Assembly: GCF_000967865.1 (NCBI RefSeq)
Contig: NZ_JXRU01000026.1
Coordinates: forward strand, 49,248-113,247
Origin: Microbacterium sp. SA39
GTDB lineage: Bacteria > Actinomycetota > Actinomycetes > Actinomycetales > Microbacteriaceae
Length of the DNA stretch: 64,000 nucleotides
Direction of reading: 5' to 3'
In this document: in pieces, positions 50,867 to 60,411 of the stretch
Position numbering within the stretch: position 1 is the stretch's first letter
How the letters are laid out: every line of letters starts with the position of its first letter
Notes under the pieces: model-generated
The model's input: only the letters and a program-made list of their open reading frames with translations
The model's database searches: none
Told to the model about the DNA's origin: nothing
Position numbers and translations under genes: made by a program

Positions 50867-52327
50867 CTAGGACGACGGCGGGATCCGGCGGAACTCGGCA
50901 CCGAGCAGGTCGGCGAGCGCCTCGATGTCCTTCGCCAGGTGTCCGACTGCCATGGACCAGTGATGGGTCGACCCGGACTGCGCCCAGGCATCGGTCCAGT
51001 CGCCCGGGTCGCACCCGAAGTCGACACGGGTGGTCGTGTTGCCGATCCTGATCGCGGGACCTGCCACGGCCGTGCCCTCCGACGCGATGAAGCGCAGGCG
51101 TCCGTCATGCATCTCCCCGATCGAGAACTGGGTGACGGGTCCGGGGCGGACTGTCGCTTCGACGGATGCCCCGCCTCCGGACTTGCCGTGGAACACTTCG
51201 AGGTTGCGCAGGACCGGTCGATCGGACGTGATCGACGCATCCGCCGCATCGTTGTGGCCGAGTTCCACGTGTCCGCGGTCGAAGTCGAGAGCCTGCCCCT
51301 CGGTGAACGTGCCGCCGCCCCCGAGCTGTCCGGTGATCAGCATCGCGATGCCGGCACGGAGCTCGAACTCGGTGACCGTCGGAATCCCGCGGGTCGACAG
51401 CAGCGTCGCGCCGATCGGGAATGCGGTGGCGAGCCGGCTGTAGATGTCGTCGGAGTTGCCCATGTGGAAGTAGGCGAGCGTGTCGAGGTCGTATTCCTCG
51501 ATGAGGCGGTCGAGGGCGACCGAGACCTGCGCCTGGAACCGGATGTTCGTGCGATCCGCGCCGGCATCGATCGAGAAGATCTTCTCGACCGTGCGGAGCT
51601 TGGTCTCGGTGTCCTCCTCCGTCACCCCCTCGTACAGGCGCCGCAGATCATCGAGCTCGAGTATCTCGACGTGACCGCCGAACGTGGAGTAGGTCGACGT
51701 GATGTTGGACGCGATGTCAAACATCCCGGGATAGAGGTGTCCCAGCAGGCCATACCGACCGCGACGCAGCGTGGCCTTCACACCGGTGGCGCGGATGTAA
51801 CGGCCGATCTTTTCCCAGGCGCGCTCGTCGTCGAGGTGTCCGGAAACACTGCGGGCGGGCAGCCCCAGACGCTCCAGCGCGACGCACATCTCGGGGAGCC
51901 CCGCCGAGCCGGCGTATCCGAGCCAATCGCCGGTTCCGAAGTTCTCGTGGTCCATGCTCCGGCCGGGTTGCAGGCAGACGAGCAGGATCGGCGCACCGCC
52001 GTATTTGAAGATGGGCAGTACCTGCGCGCTGGTCATGTAGGTCGACACGAACAGCACGATCAGGTCGACGTCGGCCTGCCGGATGCGGTCGGCAGCAGCG
52101 GCCCCGCCCACCGGATCGGAGACGACACCGAAATCTGTCACTGTGGCGCCGATGCCCTCAATCCGGGCGGCGATGGTGGCCGCCGAAGCGCGGACCGTGT
52201 CGAGCAGCCCGTCGAACTGGCCCCAATACACGCCCAGCCCACCGGAGACGAGCGCGATCTTCGGGTGCTCTGAGGGCACGCGTGTCAGCGGCTCCGGAGC
52301 GATGACGGGGAACGGGTGAGATGTCAT
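50867..52327 (-). CDS. L-fucose/L-arabinose isomerase-fold protein, paralogue 1
   Basis: The 486-residue paralogue of the next gene shares KIALVSGGLGVYWGQFDGLL, GRYGLLGHLYPGMFDI, FTEGQALDF, VELGHNDAADASI and THHWSMAVGHLAKD. The metal-ligand positions are conserved, but many surrounding residues differ, so the two may have different substrates or form a heteromer. It is the first of the pair, 45 bp after the permease end. Confidence 0.83.
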   Translation of the reverse strand: MTSHPFPVIAPEPLTRVPSEHPKIALVSGGLGVYWGQFDGLLDTVRASAATIAARIEGIGATVTDFGVVSDPVGGAAAADRIRQADVDLIVLFVSTYMTSAQVLPIFKYGGAPILLVCLQPGRSMDHENFGTGDWLGYAGSAGLPEMCVALERLGLPARSVSGHLDDERAWEKIGRYIRATGVKATLRRGRYGLLGHLYPGMFDIASNITSTYSTFGGHVEILELDDLRRLYEGVTEEDTETKLRTVEKIFSIDAGADRTNIRFQAQVSVALDRLIEEYDLDTLAYFHMGNSDDIYSRLATAFPIGATLLSTRGIPTVTEFELRAGIAMLITGQLGGGGTFTEGQALDFDRGHVELGHNDAADASITSDRPVLRNLEVFHGKSGGGASVEATVRPGPVTQFSIGEMHDGRLRFIASEGTAVAGPAIRIGNTTTRVDFGCDPGDWTDAWAQSGSTHHWSMAVGHLAKDIEALADLLGAEFRRIPPSS

Positions 52328-52372
52328 GGTCGACCTCGGTTCTCTGGGTGCGGGATGCGTGCGGCGAAAAGA

Positions 52373-53377
52373 TCAGTCAACGGTCTTCTTCCCTCTTCGA
52401 CTCAGGAGGATGTTGATCAGGACCGACACCACGATGATCGCGCCGGACACGACGTCCTGGACATAGGAGTTGACGCCCAGGAGGATGAGGCCGTTGCCGA
52501 TCATCGCGATGAAGATGACTCCGAGGAGTGTCCCGAGCATCGAGCCGCGCCCTCCGGCGAGCGCCGTGCCACCCACGACGACGGCCGCGATGACGTCGAA
52601 CTCGAGTCCCGTCGCCGCTCCGCTGTTGCCGGATCCCAGACGTGCCGTCAGCAGAATGCCCACGACAGCGGCGAGGAGCCCGGTGATCGCGAACACGGCG
52701 ATCCGGGTGCGCGTGACGTGGATGCCGGACAGCATCGCCGCCCGCGCGTTGCCGCCGACCGCGAAGACCGAGCGGCCGAAGCTCGTCCGCGTGGATACGA
52801 AGTAGAAGACCACGAAGAGGAGGAAGAACACCACGACCGGCGTCGGGACCGGGCCGATGGACCCTGCGAGGAGATCGAAGAATTCGTTGGTCTCGACGGG
52901 CACGGGCAGGGCGTTGGTCATGAATTGGGCGAGTCCGCGGTACGCGCTCCAGAGACCGAGTGTCACGATGAACGAGGGGATGCCGAGCACGGCGCGAAGC
53001 CATCCGGCCAGCCCGCCGACGACGAGACCGCCGACGAGGACGGCGATCATGCCACCGGGCAGACCGATGCCCCACGGCCCCGCCATCTCGGCGAGCATCA
53101 CCGACCAGAAGGCGACCGCTGGGCCGATGCTGATGTCGATCTCGCCCGCGACGATGACGAGAGTCGCTCCCCACGCGACGATGCCGACCGTGGCAGCGTC
53201 GCGGAGGATGCTCCACACGTTGTTCCCGGTCGCGAAGCCCGGGGCCACACTGGCGAGGACGACGGCAAGGACGATGATCGCGACCGCGAGCCCGATCTCG
53301 TTGATGCGCTGGGTGTTGAGAGCGCGGAAAAGGGGAGCGCGTGCGCTTCGGGTGGGGGTGCTCGACGTCGTTGTCAT
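52373..53377 (-). CDS. ribose-type (CUT2) ABC transporter permease
   Basis: The 334-residue permease has eight or more TM segments, GATLVIVAGEIDISIGPAVAF and a GGTALAGGRGSMLGTLLGVIFIAMIGNGLILLGV core, signatures of RbsC/XylH. Its start overlaps the ATPase stop (ATGA). It imports the monosaccharide bound by the periplasmic lipoprotein. Confidence 0.92.
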   Translation of the reverse strand: MTTTSSTPTRSARAPLFRALNTQRINEIGLAVAIIVLAVVLASVAPGFATGNNVWSILRDAATVGIVAWGATLVIVAGEIDISIGPAVAFWSVMLAEMAGPWGIGLPGGMIAVLVGGLVVGGLAGWLRAVLGIPSFIVTLGLWSAYRGLAQFMTNALPVPVETNEFFDLLAGSIGPVPTPVVVFFLLFVVFYFVSTRTSFGRSVFAVGGNARAAMLSGIHVTRTRIAVFAITGLLAAVVGILLTARLGSGNSGAATGLEFDVIAAVVVGGTALAGGRGSMLGTLLGVIFIAMIGNGLILLGVNSYVQDVVSGAIIVVSVLINILLSRRGKKTVD

Positions 53378-54903
53378 GAGGGGTCCTTCCGATCGGGGGG
53401 AAGATCAGGGCCGGCGATGGCGCTGGTGAGGATGGCGTCGGTGTTGATCCGCGGCGCCCGGTGCTCTTCGACGATCCGTCCTCCGCGGAGGACGATCACC
53501 CGGTCGCAGACCGACGGCAGCTCTTCCATCTCGCTCGACACGAAAACTATCGAGGTGCCGGCCGCGGCGAGATCTCGCATCAGGGCGTAGATCTGAGCCT
53601 TCGCCTCGACATCGACACCCCGGGTCGGCTCGTCGAGGAGCAGGATGTCGCTCCGTGCATGCAGCCATCGACCGATTACGGCCTTCTGCTGGTTGCCGCC
53701 ACTGAGAGTGTCGATCTCGGCGCGGGGCGAGGCAGTCTTGATGTGGAGTCGATCGATCAGCGCCTTGGCGGCGCCGGCCATCTTTCGGGGCGAGGTGAAT
53801 CCGCCCGACGAGACGGCCTTCCAATCTGAGGCGAGCATGTTCTCGTCGACGCCGAGGGCCGGGAAGATGCCGTCCTGTTTTCGGCTCTCCGGGGTCATCC
53901 CCACGCCGCTGCGCAGCGCCGCACGATGACCGCGTCCGGAGAGATCGCGCCCCCGTATCCGCACGGTCCCCGATGCCGCGGCCGCGAGCCCGTTGATGAT
54001 CTCGAGCAGCTCGGTGCGTCCGCTGCCGAGCACCCCGGCGATGCCCAGCACCTCGCCCTCATGCAGCGCGAACGATGCCCCGTGCAGATGCGGCTCCTCA
54101 TGGATCTCGGAGACCTCCAGGACCACGGTGCCAGGGTCCGATTTCGCTTCCCGGATCGGAGCGAAGTCCTCCACGGCGTTCCCGATCATCATCTGCACGA
54201 CCTCGCGGGTGTCGACCTCCGCGAGGCTGCGGGTGTCGATCAGGCGGCCGTCCCGCATGACCGAGGCCGTGCTTGCGATCTTCCTGATCTCCCCCAGCCG
54301 GTGGCTGACGTAGAGCACGGCGACGCCGCCGGCGGCGATGGCCTGCACCGCGCGGAGGACCCGGTCGACTTCGGCCGCGGCCAGCGAGCTCGTCGGCTCA
54401 TCGAGGATCAGGAGCCGGGGTTCGTCGTAGATGGCCCTCGCGATCTCGACCAGCTGCTGATCGGCGACGCTCAGCTCGTCTACGACCCGACCGGGATCGA
54501 TGCGCAGATCCAGCCGCGACAGCGCCTCACGTGTGGCGGCATGCATCCGCCGGTAGTTGAGCGCTCCGAGGGACGAGGGCCAGCGGCCCATGAACATGTT
54601 CTCCGCCACGGTCATGCTGCCGATCAGGGAGAGCTCCTGGTAGACCGTGCGGACGCCGAGCCGGTGAGCGCCGTCGACGCCCGCTCCACCGAGCCGATCG
54701 CCGCCGACGATGACATCCCCGCTGTCCGGAGCCTCAGCTCCGGACAGCAGGCGGATGAGAGTCGACTTGCCCGCGCCGTTCTTCCCGAGAAGCGCACGGA
54801 CTTCACCCCGGCCGATCGTGAAGCTGACGTCGGTCAGCGCGACGACCGGACCGTACGACTTGGATGCGCCCACGACCTCGGCGACGTACTCATCAGATGT
54901 CAT
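53374..54903 (-). CDS. ribose-type (CUT2) ABC transporter, double ATP-binding protein
   Basis: The 509-residue protein has two NBDs. The first has Walker A GKNGAGKST (near 36), VADQQLVEIARAI in place of the usual signature and Walker B LLILDEPTSSL. The second has a degenerate Walker A (GVLGSGRTEL), signature LSGGNQQKAVIGRWL and DILLLDEPTRGVDVEAK. Such asymmetry is normal for RbsA/XylG. It supplies energy for the permease with which it overlaps. Confidence 0.93.
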   Translation of the reverse strand: MTSDEYVAEVVGASKSYGPVVALTDVSFTIGRGEVRALLGKNGAGKSTLIRLLSGAEAPDSGDVIVGGDRLGGAGVDGAHRLGVRTVYQELSLIGSMTVAENMFMGRWPSSLGALNYRRMHAATREALSRLDLRIDPGRVVDELSVADQQLVEIARAIYDEPRLLILDEPTSSLAAAEVDRVLRAVQAIAAGGVAVLYVSHRLGEIRKIASTASVMRDGRLIDTRSLAEVDTREVVQMMIGNAVEDFAPIREAKSDPGTVVLEVSEIHEEPHLHGASFALHEGEVLGIAGVLGSGRTELLEIINGLAAAASGTVRIRGRDLSGRGHRAALRSGVGMTPESRKQDGIFPALGVDENMLASDWKAVSSGGFTSPRKMAGAAKALIDRLHIKTASPRAEIDTLSGGNQQKAVIGRWLHARSDILLLDEPTRGVDVEAKAQIYALMRDLAAAGTSIVFVSSEMEELPSVCDRVIVLRGGRIVEEHRAPRINTDAILTSAIAGPDLPPDRKDPS

Positions 54904-54950
54904 CTCCGTGCCTTCTTCCGCTGGTGAGGGTCAGTGGCGAACGGCCGGGC

Positions 54951-55970
54951 TCACGGGATTCCGTCGGGGTGGGTCTCCAGCCACTCCGTGCCCTGATCCG
55001 GCGTGGTGTACACGTCGATCGGCACGGCGACGGTGAACTCCTGCTCCTTGCCTTCGTGGACGGCGATCGCCGCGGCGATCGCCGCCTTGCCCACGGCGAT
55101 CCCCGAGACGTCGATCGACGCCTTGAGGATGGTGTTGTCGACAAGCGCCTTGGCGAGATCGGCGGTCATGTCGGAGCCGAAGACGACGGTCTTCCCGGTG
55201 AAGCCCTTGTTCTCCACCGCCTTCACGGCCCCGATGGCCGCGCCGCCGGATTCGCCGTAGAACGCGTCGATGGCGGGGTTCGCGGTGAGGATGTTCTCGG
55301 CGACGCCGATGGATTCGGTCGGATCGCTTCCCTCTTGGTTGGCGACGAGCGTGTAGTCGATCCCGCGCTCGGTGAGCGCCTTCTCGAAGCCTTCACGCCG
55401 GCTCACGCACACCTCGACGAACTCGCAGTTGAGTACTGCGATCTGCGGGGCGTCGATGCCGTTCGCCTCGAAGTAGTCCGCGGCGGCTTCGCCCGTCTTG
55501 TACCCGAACTCGACCGGGTCGCCGAAGGCATAGGCCTTGACGTATTTCTGGGCGTCGTCGTCATTGATGCAGGTGTTGTAGCAGATGACGGGGATGTCGG
55601 CCGAGGAGGCGTTGCGCAGAGCCGCGACCGAGGCGTCGGCGGAGACCGCCGAGAGCAGGATGGCGTCGACCTGCGAAGAGATGAGAGTGTCGATGAAGGC
55701 AGACTCCTTGGAGGCGTCGGCAGCGGCGTTCGTCTCGACGAACTCCACCTTCTTGCCGGCCTCGTCGGCGCCGAGCTCGACGCCCTTCTTGACACCCGCG
55801 TAGAAACCCTGGGTGTCGAGGTAGATGGCCCCGATCTTGAGGGTGTCGTCGTCGGCCGAGCCGTCGGAGCCTCCCGATCCTCCCGACCCTGCGGCACATC
55901 CGGTCAGTGCGAGACCCAACACGACGGCGATGGCCGCCGTCCTGCGAATACGTGATGCTGAGAGATCCAC
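54951..55970 (-). CDS. ribose-type (CUT2) sugar-binding lipoprotein
   Basis: The 339-residue lipoprotein starts at GTG 55970 after AAGGGAT. Lipobox LTGC has Cys near residue 25, followed by a Gly/Ser/Asp linker. The periplasmic-binding fold starts LKIGAIYLDTQGFYAGVKKGVELGADEAGKKVEFVETNAA, with SSQVDAILLSAV and KTVVFGSDMTADLAKALVD. It belongs to peripla_BP_4. Two Cys near 130 and 134 and two near 180 could form disulfides. It leads the importer operon. Confidence 0.9.
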   Translation of the reverse strand: MDLSASRIRRTAAIAVVLGLALTGCAAGSGGSGGSDGSADDDTLKIGAIYLDTQGFYAGVKKGVELGADEAGKKVEFVETNAAADASKESAFIDTLISSQVDAILLSAVSADASVAALRNASSADIPVICYNTCINDDDAQKYVKAYAFGDPVEFGYKTGEAAADYFEANGIDAPQIAVLNCEFVEVCVSRREGFEKALTERGIDYTLVANQEGSDPTESIGVAENILTANPAIDAFYGESGGAAIGAVKAVENKGFTGKTVVFGSDMTADLAKALVDNTILKASIDVSGIAVGKAAIAAAIAVHEGKEQEFTVAVPIDVYTTPDQGTEWLETHPDGIP

Positions 55971-56048
55971 GATGATCCCTTCCGCGCCGTGTGGCGCTTC
56001 TGGCTTCTGATTCACCGCAACGTCTTCGGTGCGGTATAGTCCCTGAAA

Positions 56049-56062
56049 CTGAAACGTCTCAG
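56049..56062. promoter_or_regulatory. candidate LacI-type operator
   Basis: CTGAAACGTCTCAG is a near-palindrome around a central CG, of the AAACG type bound by LacI/GalR regulators. It lies between the divergent starts of the binding-protein gene (55970) and dehydrogenase gene (56163). The LacI protein at 57287 is the likely partner. Confidence 0.5.
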
Positions 56063-56162
56063 GTAGCGGCCCAACTGTATGCGCAGGTCGGGAAGATCGT
56101 CAAGCGAAGTTCGGAATATCTCGCGAATCTGAGCGTGAAGCCCCTGAAGAAAGCAGGAGAAG

Positions 56163-57191
56163 ATGTCATCGACGACGTCGACAGGAACACCCCGGACGAT
56201 GCGGGCGCTCGTGCTGCACGGCCCGCAGGATCTGCGCTTCGAGACGCGCGAGATTCCTGACGCCGAGCCCGGAGAAGCACTCATCGAGATCGGGTCCGTG
56301 GGGGTCTGCGGCTCCGACAAGCACTTCTATCTCGAAGGGCGGGCGAGCAGCGAGATCGTGACCGAGCCGCTCGTGCTCGGTCACGAATTTGGCGGCCGGG
56401 TCGTCCAGGTGGGATCCACCGCGGATGCCGCGCTGGTCGGCCGTCGCGTGTCCGTCGAGCCGCTGATGTCTGATCCTCGATCCGCGCAGGCACGACGGGG
56501 CAGCTACAACCTCGATCCCGATCAGAAGTTCTTCGGGGTTCCGGGCACGGACGGCGCTCTGCAGCAGTTCCTCCGCGTGCCCGTGGAGAACGCGTTCGTC
56601 ATCCCGGACTCGGTCAGCGATGATGCGGCGGCCATGGTGGAGACGATCTCGGTATCACTCAACGGCATCCGCAAGGCAGGGGTCTCGGCGGGCAGCCACC
56701 TACTCATCACGGGCGGCGGGCCGATCGGTCTCTTCGCCGCGCAGTTGGCGTTCCTGCACGGAGCGTCGCGCGTGGTCCTCGTCGAACCGCAGGTTGAGCG
56801 GCGCGCCAAGGCGGCGAGCTACGGATGCGAGGTCGGCGCCGACCTCGTCAACATCGACGAACTGTTCGACGCGGTCGTCGAATGCACCGGCGTCGGCGTC
56901 GTGCGCCACGACGCCTGTCTCAAGGTGGCACCGGGCGGCAAGGCGATCTTCATCGGTGTCGGTGCGCAGGATGCCTCCATCCCGATGCCGGCGATCATCG
57001 AGCGAGAGGTCTCCGTCCAGGGCGTCATGCGCTACGCGTTCACGTGGCCGACGGTCATCGACGCACTCGCCGCCGGGCGGATCGACGCCGACTCTCTGGT
57101 CACCCGCGCGTTGCCTTTCGATCGGGCGATCGAGGCGTGGACGGTGCCGCTCGACACCGAGGTGAAGACGATGATCCGCGTGAATGACTGA
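56163..57191 (+). CDS. medium-chain alcohol/polyol dehydrogenase, structural-zinc cysteines absent
   Basis: The 342-residue MDR protein has the catalytic zinc region VGVCGSDKHFY (Cys near residue 49) and LVLGHEFGGRVV, and a nucleotide site LLITGGGPIGLFAAQLA near residue 180. In sorbitol-dehydrogenase relatives the next region holds four structural-zinc Cys. Here it reads VEPLMSDPRSAQARRGSYNLDPD with none. This is a natural variant in some members, and stability or oligomer state may differ. It likely oxidises a sugar or polyol from the adjacent importer. ATG follows AGGAGA. Confidence 0.85.
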   Translation: MSSTTSTGTPRTMRALVLHGPQDLRFETREIPDAEPGEALIEIGSVGVCGSDKHFYLEGRASSEIVTEPLVLGHEFGGRVVQVGSTADAALVGRRVSVEPLMSDPRSAQARRGSYNLDPDQKFFGVPGTDGALQQFLRVPVENAFVIPDSVSDDAAAMVETISVSLNGIRKAGVSAGSHLLITGGGPIGLFAAQLAFLHGASRVVLVEPQVERRAKAASYGCEVGADLVNIDELFDAVVECTGVGVVRHDACLKVAPGGKAIFIGVGAQDASIPMPAIIEREVSVQGVMRYAFTWPTVIDALAAGRIDADSLVTRALPFDRAIEAWTVPLDTEVKTMIRVND

Positions 57192-57286
57192 GAGGCGGGC
57201 GATATATTCGGGTACGATCCGACAGCGCCTGCCGGCGTCGTCACCCGCGTCGCCGAGTCGCGGCGATCCCCCTTCTTGGAGAGCAC

Positions 57287-58303
57287 GTGGACACTGAGCG
57301 ACAGCCGGATCAGATCGATGTCGCACGGCTCGCCGGTGTGTCCGTCGGCAGCGTCTCGACTGCGATCAATCGGCCGGAGCTGGTATCCGACCGGATGCGC
57401 AGCCGCGTACAGGCGGCGATCGATGAGCTCGGGTACGTGCCCAATCGATCCGCCGCCACGCTACGGCGCGGCGGCGCGAGCCGTGTTCTCGGTCTGATCG
57501 TCCCCGAGATCACGAACGCGTTCTACGCCGCGATCGCGGATGCGGTCGTGAATGCGGCCGACAAGCACAACTACGCGGTATCGCTGTGCGTGACCCACGA
57601 GGACCCGGCTCGGGAGCGGCGTCATTTCGAGATGCTCGCGCAGCAGCGTGCCGCCGGAGCGCTGGTCGTGCCGATCAACCCCGAGGCGGAGCGACTCGCG
57701 ATGCTGCGGAGCATCGGCACGCACATCATCCTCGTCGACCGGCCGATCGATACGGCTCAGGGCTGTTCCGTTGCAGTGGACGACGTACACGGCGGTCACC
57801 TCGCCGTCCGTCACCTCCTGTCCTCGCCCGGCGACGGGATCACACTCGTCAACGGAGAGCGATCCATCCCCCAGTGCCGTGATCGGCACGCCGGCTCTAT
57901 CGAGGCCCTTCGCGAGGCGGATCTCTCGGAGCGCGACCTCGTCGAGATCACGGTTGACGAGATGACGGTCGACGCCGGCATCGCGGCAGCCGAGCGGATC
58001 CTCGCGACGGGCGCGCCGCGCCGTATCTTCTGCATCAACGATCAGCTGGCGACCGGGGTGCTCGAGGGGCTGTCGCGCGGCGGCGTCTCCGTGCCGCGCG
58101 ACGCCCGAGTGATCGGCTACGGCGACCTCGGACTCGACGGCCGCCATGCGCTTTCGACGATCGGTCAGCCGAAGGAAGCGATGGGCGAGCACGCGGTCGA
58201 GCTGCTCCTGGACGAGCTCACAGACGGAGCCAACCACGCTCATTCCGCAGAGATCATCCGGCCGCATCTGATCGTTCGCGAGTCGACTTCTCCGAGGCAC
58301 TGA
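57287..58303 (+). CDS. LacI-family transcriptional regulator
   Basis: The 338-residue regulator has HTH and hinge helix in residues 10-60 (IDVARLAGVSVGSVSTAINRPELVSDRMRSRVQAAIDELGYVPNRSAATLRRG), then a ribose-binding-type effector domain (VLGLIVPEITNAFYAAIADAV, ILVDRPIDTAQGCSVAVDD, RRIFCINDQLATGVLEGL). The GTG start follows GGAGAG. It sits between two dehydrogenase genes and probably controls both and the importer. It overlaps the convergent dehydrogenase by 50 bp. Confidence 0.92.
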   Translation: MDTERQPDQIDVARLAGVSVGSVSTAINRPELVSDRMRSRVQAAIDELGYVPNRSAATLRRGGASRVLGLIVPEITNAFYAAIADAVVNAADKHNYAVSLCVTHEDPARERRHFEMLAQQRAAGALVVPINPEAERLAMLRSIGTHIILVDRPIDTAQGCSVAVDDVHGGHLAVRHLLSSPGDGITLVNGERSIPQCRDRHAGSIEALREADLSERDLVEITVDEMTVDAGIAAAERILATGAPRRIFCINDQLATGVLEGLSRGGVSVPRDARVIGYGDLGLDGRHALSTIGQPKEAMGEHAVELLLDELTDGANHAHSAEIIRPHLIVRESTSPRH

Positions 58304-59354
58304 CCAGGGGCATCAGCACGACTTTCCCTGTGGCTCCGCCGGCGGCGACTCGGTAGGCCTCATCGGCATCCTCCAGGACGAAACGATGGCTGACGACGAT
58401 CTCAGGGTGAAGACCTTCGGCAGCCAGCATCCGGGCCAAGTCCTCCAGCCCCTGCACGGATGTCACCCACGACGCCGTGATCGTCAGCTGCTTGTGCAGC
58501 AGATTCTCGGAGACCTCGGTCTCGAGCGCGCCCCCTTCTCCGAGTAGGGCGACCCGCCCCCATTCCGCCGCAGCGGAGACCGCAGCGAGCCGGCCCGGCG
58601 TGCTGCCGGACGCGTCGACGCTGACCTCGCAGCCTTTGCCGCCGGTCAGGGTGAGTACGGAGTCGACGGCGTCGTCGTCCGCGATGACGATCTCGTCGAC
58701 GAGCCCGAGCCCGCGTACGAACTCGATCCGTTCCTGATTCCGCTCGAGTCCGATCACGCGTCGCGCTCCGAGCATCCGCCCGATCATCGCTGCCGCCAGC
58801 CCGACCGGACCGAGTCCGACGACAAGGAGGTCCTCGCCGCCGTGGAGACCAGTCCGACGAAGACCCTCGTATGCCGTGCCGAAGCCGCACGCGATGAGCG
58901 CGCCGTCGGTGTAGGAGAGCGGCGCGGTCAGCGGGACGCACTCGCTCTCGTCCACCAGCACGAACTCCGCGTGACCGCCGTCGCGCTGCCATCCGTAGGC
59001 CTGCCGTCGTGATTGATCCGAGCAGCTGATGCCGTACCCCGCCCGGCAATTCCGGCAGACGCCGCACCCGTGGATGTGGTAGACGATGACGTCGTCGTCC
59101 ACGCCGAATCTGCGGACGCCCTCACCCACGGAGACGATCCGACCGCAAGGCTCATGTCCCGCGATCACTCCCTTGTACGCCGGCTCGCCGTTGAGCCCCT
59201 TGTGGGTCTTGTATCCCCGGTAGATGTAGCCGATGTCGCTGCCGCAGATGCCCGACGCCCCAGTGCGGACCACCACCTGTCCGCGACCGGGTTGCGGCAT
59301 GGGGAAGTCGCGGACCTGCGCCGTCGAATCGCCTGGAAGGATCACACCACGCAC
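58254..59354 (-). CDS. zinc-dependent medium-chain alcohol dehydrogenase
   Basis: The 366-residue protein has the catalytic zinc region SGICGSDIGYIY, GVIAGHEPCGRIV and a complete structural-zinc loop CGVCRNCRAGYGISC. Its nucleotide-binding site is VVGLGPVGLAAAMIGRMLGARRVIGLERN, where the acidic Glu after the last strand favours NAD+. GTG 59354 follows AGAGGAAC. A short GATGC/GCATC symmetry lies just upstream. It likely acts with the dehydrogenase at 56163 in successive oxidation of the imported sugar. Confidence 0.9.
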   Translation of the reverse strand: MRGVILPGDSTAQVRDFPMPQPGRGQVVVRTGASGICGSDIGYIYRGYKTHKGLNGEPAYKGVIAGHEPCGRIVSVGEGVRRFGVDDDVIVYHIHGCGVCRNCRAGYGISCSDQSRRQAYGWQRDGGHAEFVLVDESECVPLTAPLSYTDGALIACGFGTAYEGLRRTGLHGGEDLLVVGLGPVGLAAAMIGRMLGARRVIGLERNQERIEFVRGLGLVDEIVIADDDAVDSVLTLTGGKGCEVSVDASGSTPGRLAAVSAAAEWGRVALLGEGGALETEVSENLLHKQLTITASWVTSVQGLEDLARMLAAEGLHPEIVVSHRFVLEDADEAYRVAAGGATGKVVLMPLVSASEKSTRERSDAAG

Positions 59355-59490
59355 GGTCGTTCCTCTCGTCGCGCGCGATGCATCGTCGCATCTCGCTTCG
59401 CGCACACGCTACGACGCGACCGCCGAGCCCGGAATGGTGCATTCACTGCTCGACCTGGACGATGCGACGATGAGTGGGAGGCGACGCGGT

Positions 59491-60324
59491 TCAGGCTCTC
59501 GGCCCGCCCACGAGCATCTCGTCATACCCCTCGCGGTAGGTCGGGTAGTCGAGGGTGCCGAGCAGCGACCGCAGGAACGATCCGTCATGGACGAGTCCTG
59601 TCGGCTCGGCGGACGTGTCGTCGGGCGGCACGGGCAGCCCGAGCTCACCGGCGATGTAGGAGACGACCTCGCCGAGCAGCACCGGAGCCTCGTCGACCGC
59701 GTGCACGAGCGCCGGGGGCTCCGGCATCCGCAGCAGCAGATCGAGCGTGCGCACCAGGTCGACCTCGTGGATGCGGTTCGTGCGACGGCGATGGTTGACC
59801 GTCGCCTGCTCGCGCACCTGCCGGAGTAGGAACCCGCGGCCGGAGCCATAGATCCCGGACGGCCGCACGATGACCGCGCCGAACAACTCGATCGCCGCGC
59901 GCTCGCCGTCGTACAGCCCGCGGGAGCGATCGGATGTCGGCACGGGTTCGTCCTGCTCCGTGATCGCGTGGTCGGATGCCGACCCCTCGAAGACTCCGGT
60001 GGAAGAGACGAAGACGGTGCGCGCCGGGATCGCCGGCAGTGCGGCGGCGAGGTGGGCGAGGGCGATGCGGTAGCCGTCGACGCCTCCCGGAGGCGGGAGG
60101 GTGACGACCATCGCGTCGACTTCGGGAAGCGGCTGTTCGAGAGGGGCCGTCAGGTCGGCGCGGAAACCGACGACGCCCTCCGGCAGCTCGCCCTCACTAC
60201 GGCGCAGGGCGAATACCTCGCCGCCGTCGGCGAGCAGCCGGGGCGCGAGACGGACGGCGAGCTTGCCGAAGCCGACGAGGAGTGTGCGGCGCGGGGGGTC
60301 GAGTGGGACAGAAGGAGAGGTCAC
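59491..60324 (-). CDS. NAD(P)-dependent epimerase/dehydratase-like SDR, YeeZ-type
   Basis: The 277-residue protein has a Rossmann motif TLLVGFGKLAVRLAPRLLADG near residue 14, a strand VFVSSTGVFEGS near 104 and IVRPSGIYGSGRGFL near 152. The typical YxxxK is present as YDGERAA, without a clear catalytic Lys, as in YeeZ relatives. Function unknown. It stands alone between the sugar and copper loci. Confidence 0.8.
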   Translation of the reverse strand: MTSPSVPLDPPRRTLLVGFGKLAVRLAPRLLADGGEVFALRRSEGELPEGVVGFRADLTAPLEQPLPEVDAMVVTLPPPGGVDGYRIALAHLAAALPAIPARTVFVSSTGVFEGSASDHAITEQDEPVPTSDRSRGLYDGERAAIELFGAVIVRPSGIYGSGRGFLLRQVREQATVNHRRRTNRIHEVDLVRTLDLLLRMPEPPALVHAVDEAPVLLGEVVSYIAGELGLPVPPDDTSAEPTGLVHDGSFLRSLLGTLDYPTYREGYDEMLVGGPRA

Positions 60325-60367
60325 CCCCCCAATCTGTCACACCGGCTCGCCGAGACCCCCGATAGTT

Positions 60368-60411
60368 GCCGAGACCCCGGCCTGGTGACGCCCACAGGCC
60401 GGGGTCTCGGC
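60368..60411. terminator. strong hairpin downstream of copA
   Basis: A perfect 17-bp inverted repeat beginning GCCGAGACCCCGGCCTG (60368-60384 with 60395-60411) has a 10-nt loop. Outer, weaker copies of the same words sit at about 60350 and 60420. It follows the copA stop and also faces the end of the SDR gene start region, so it may insulate both. No U-tract. Confidence 0.65.
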
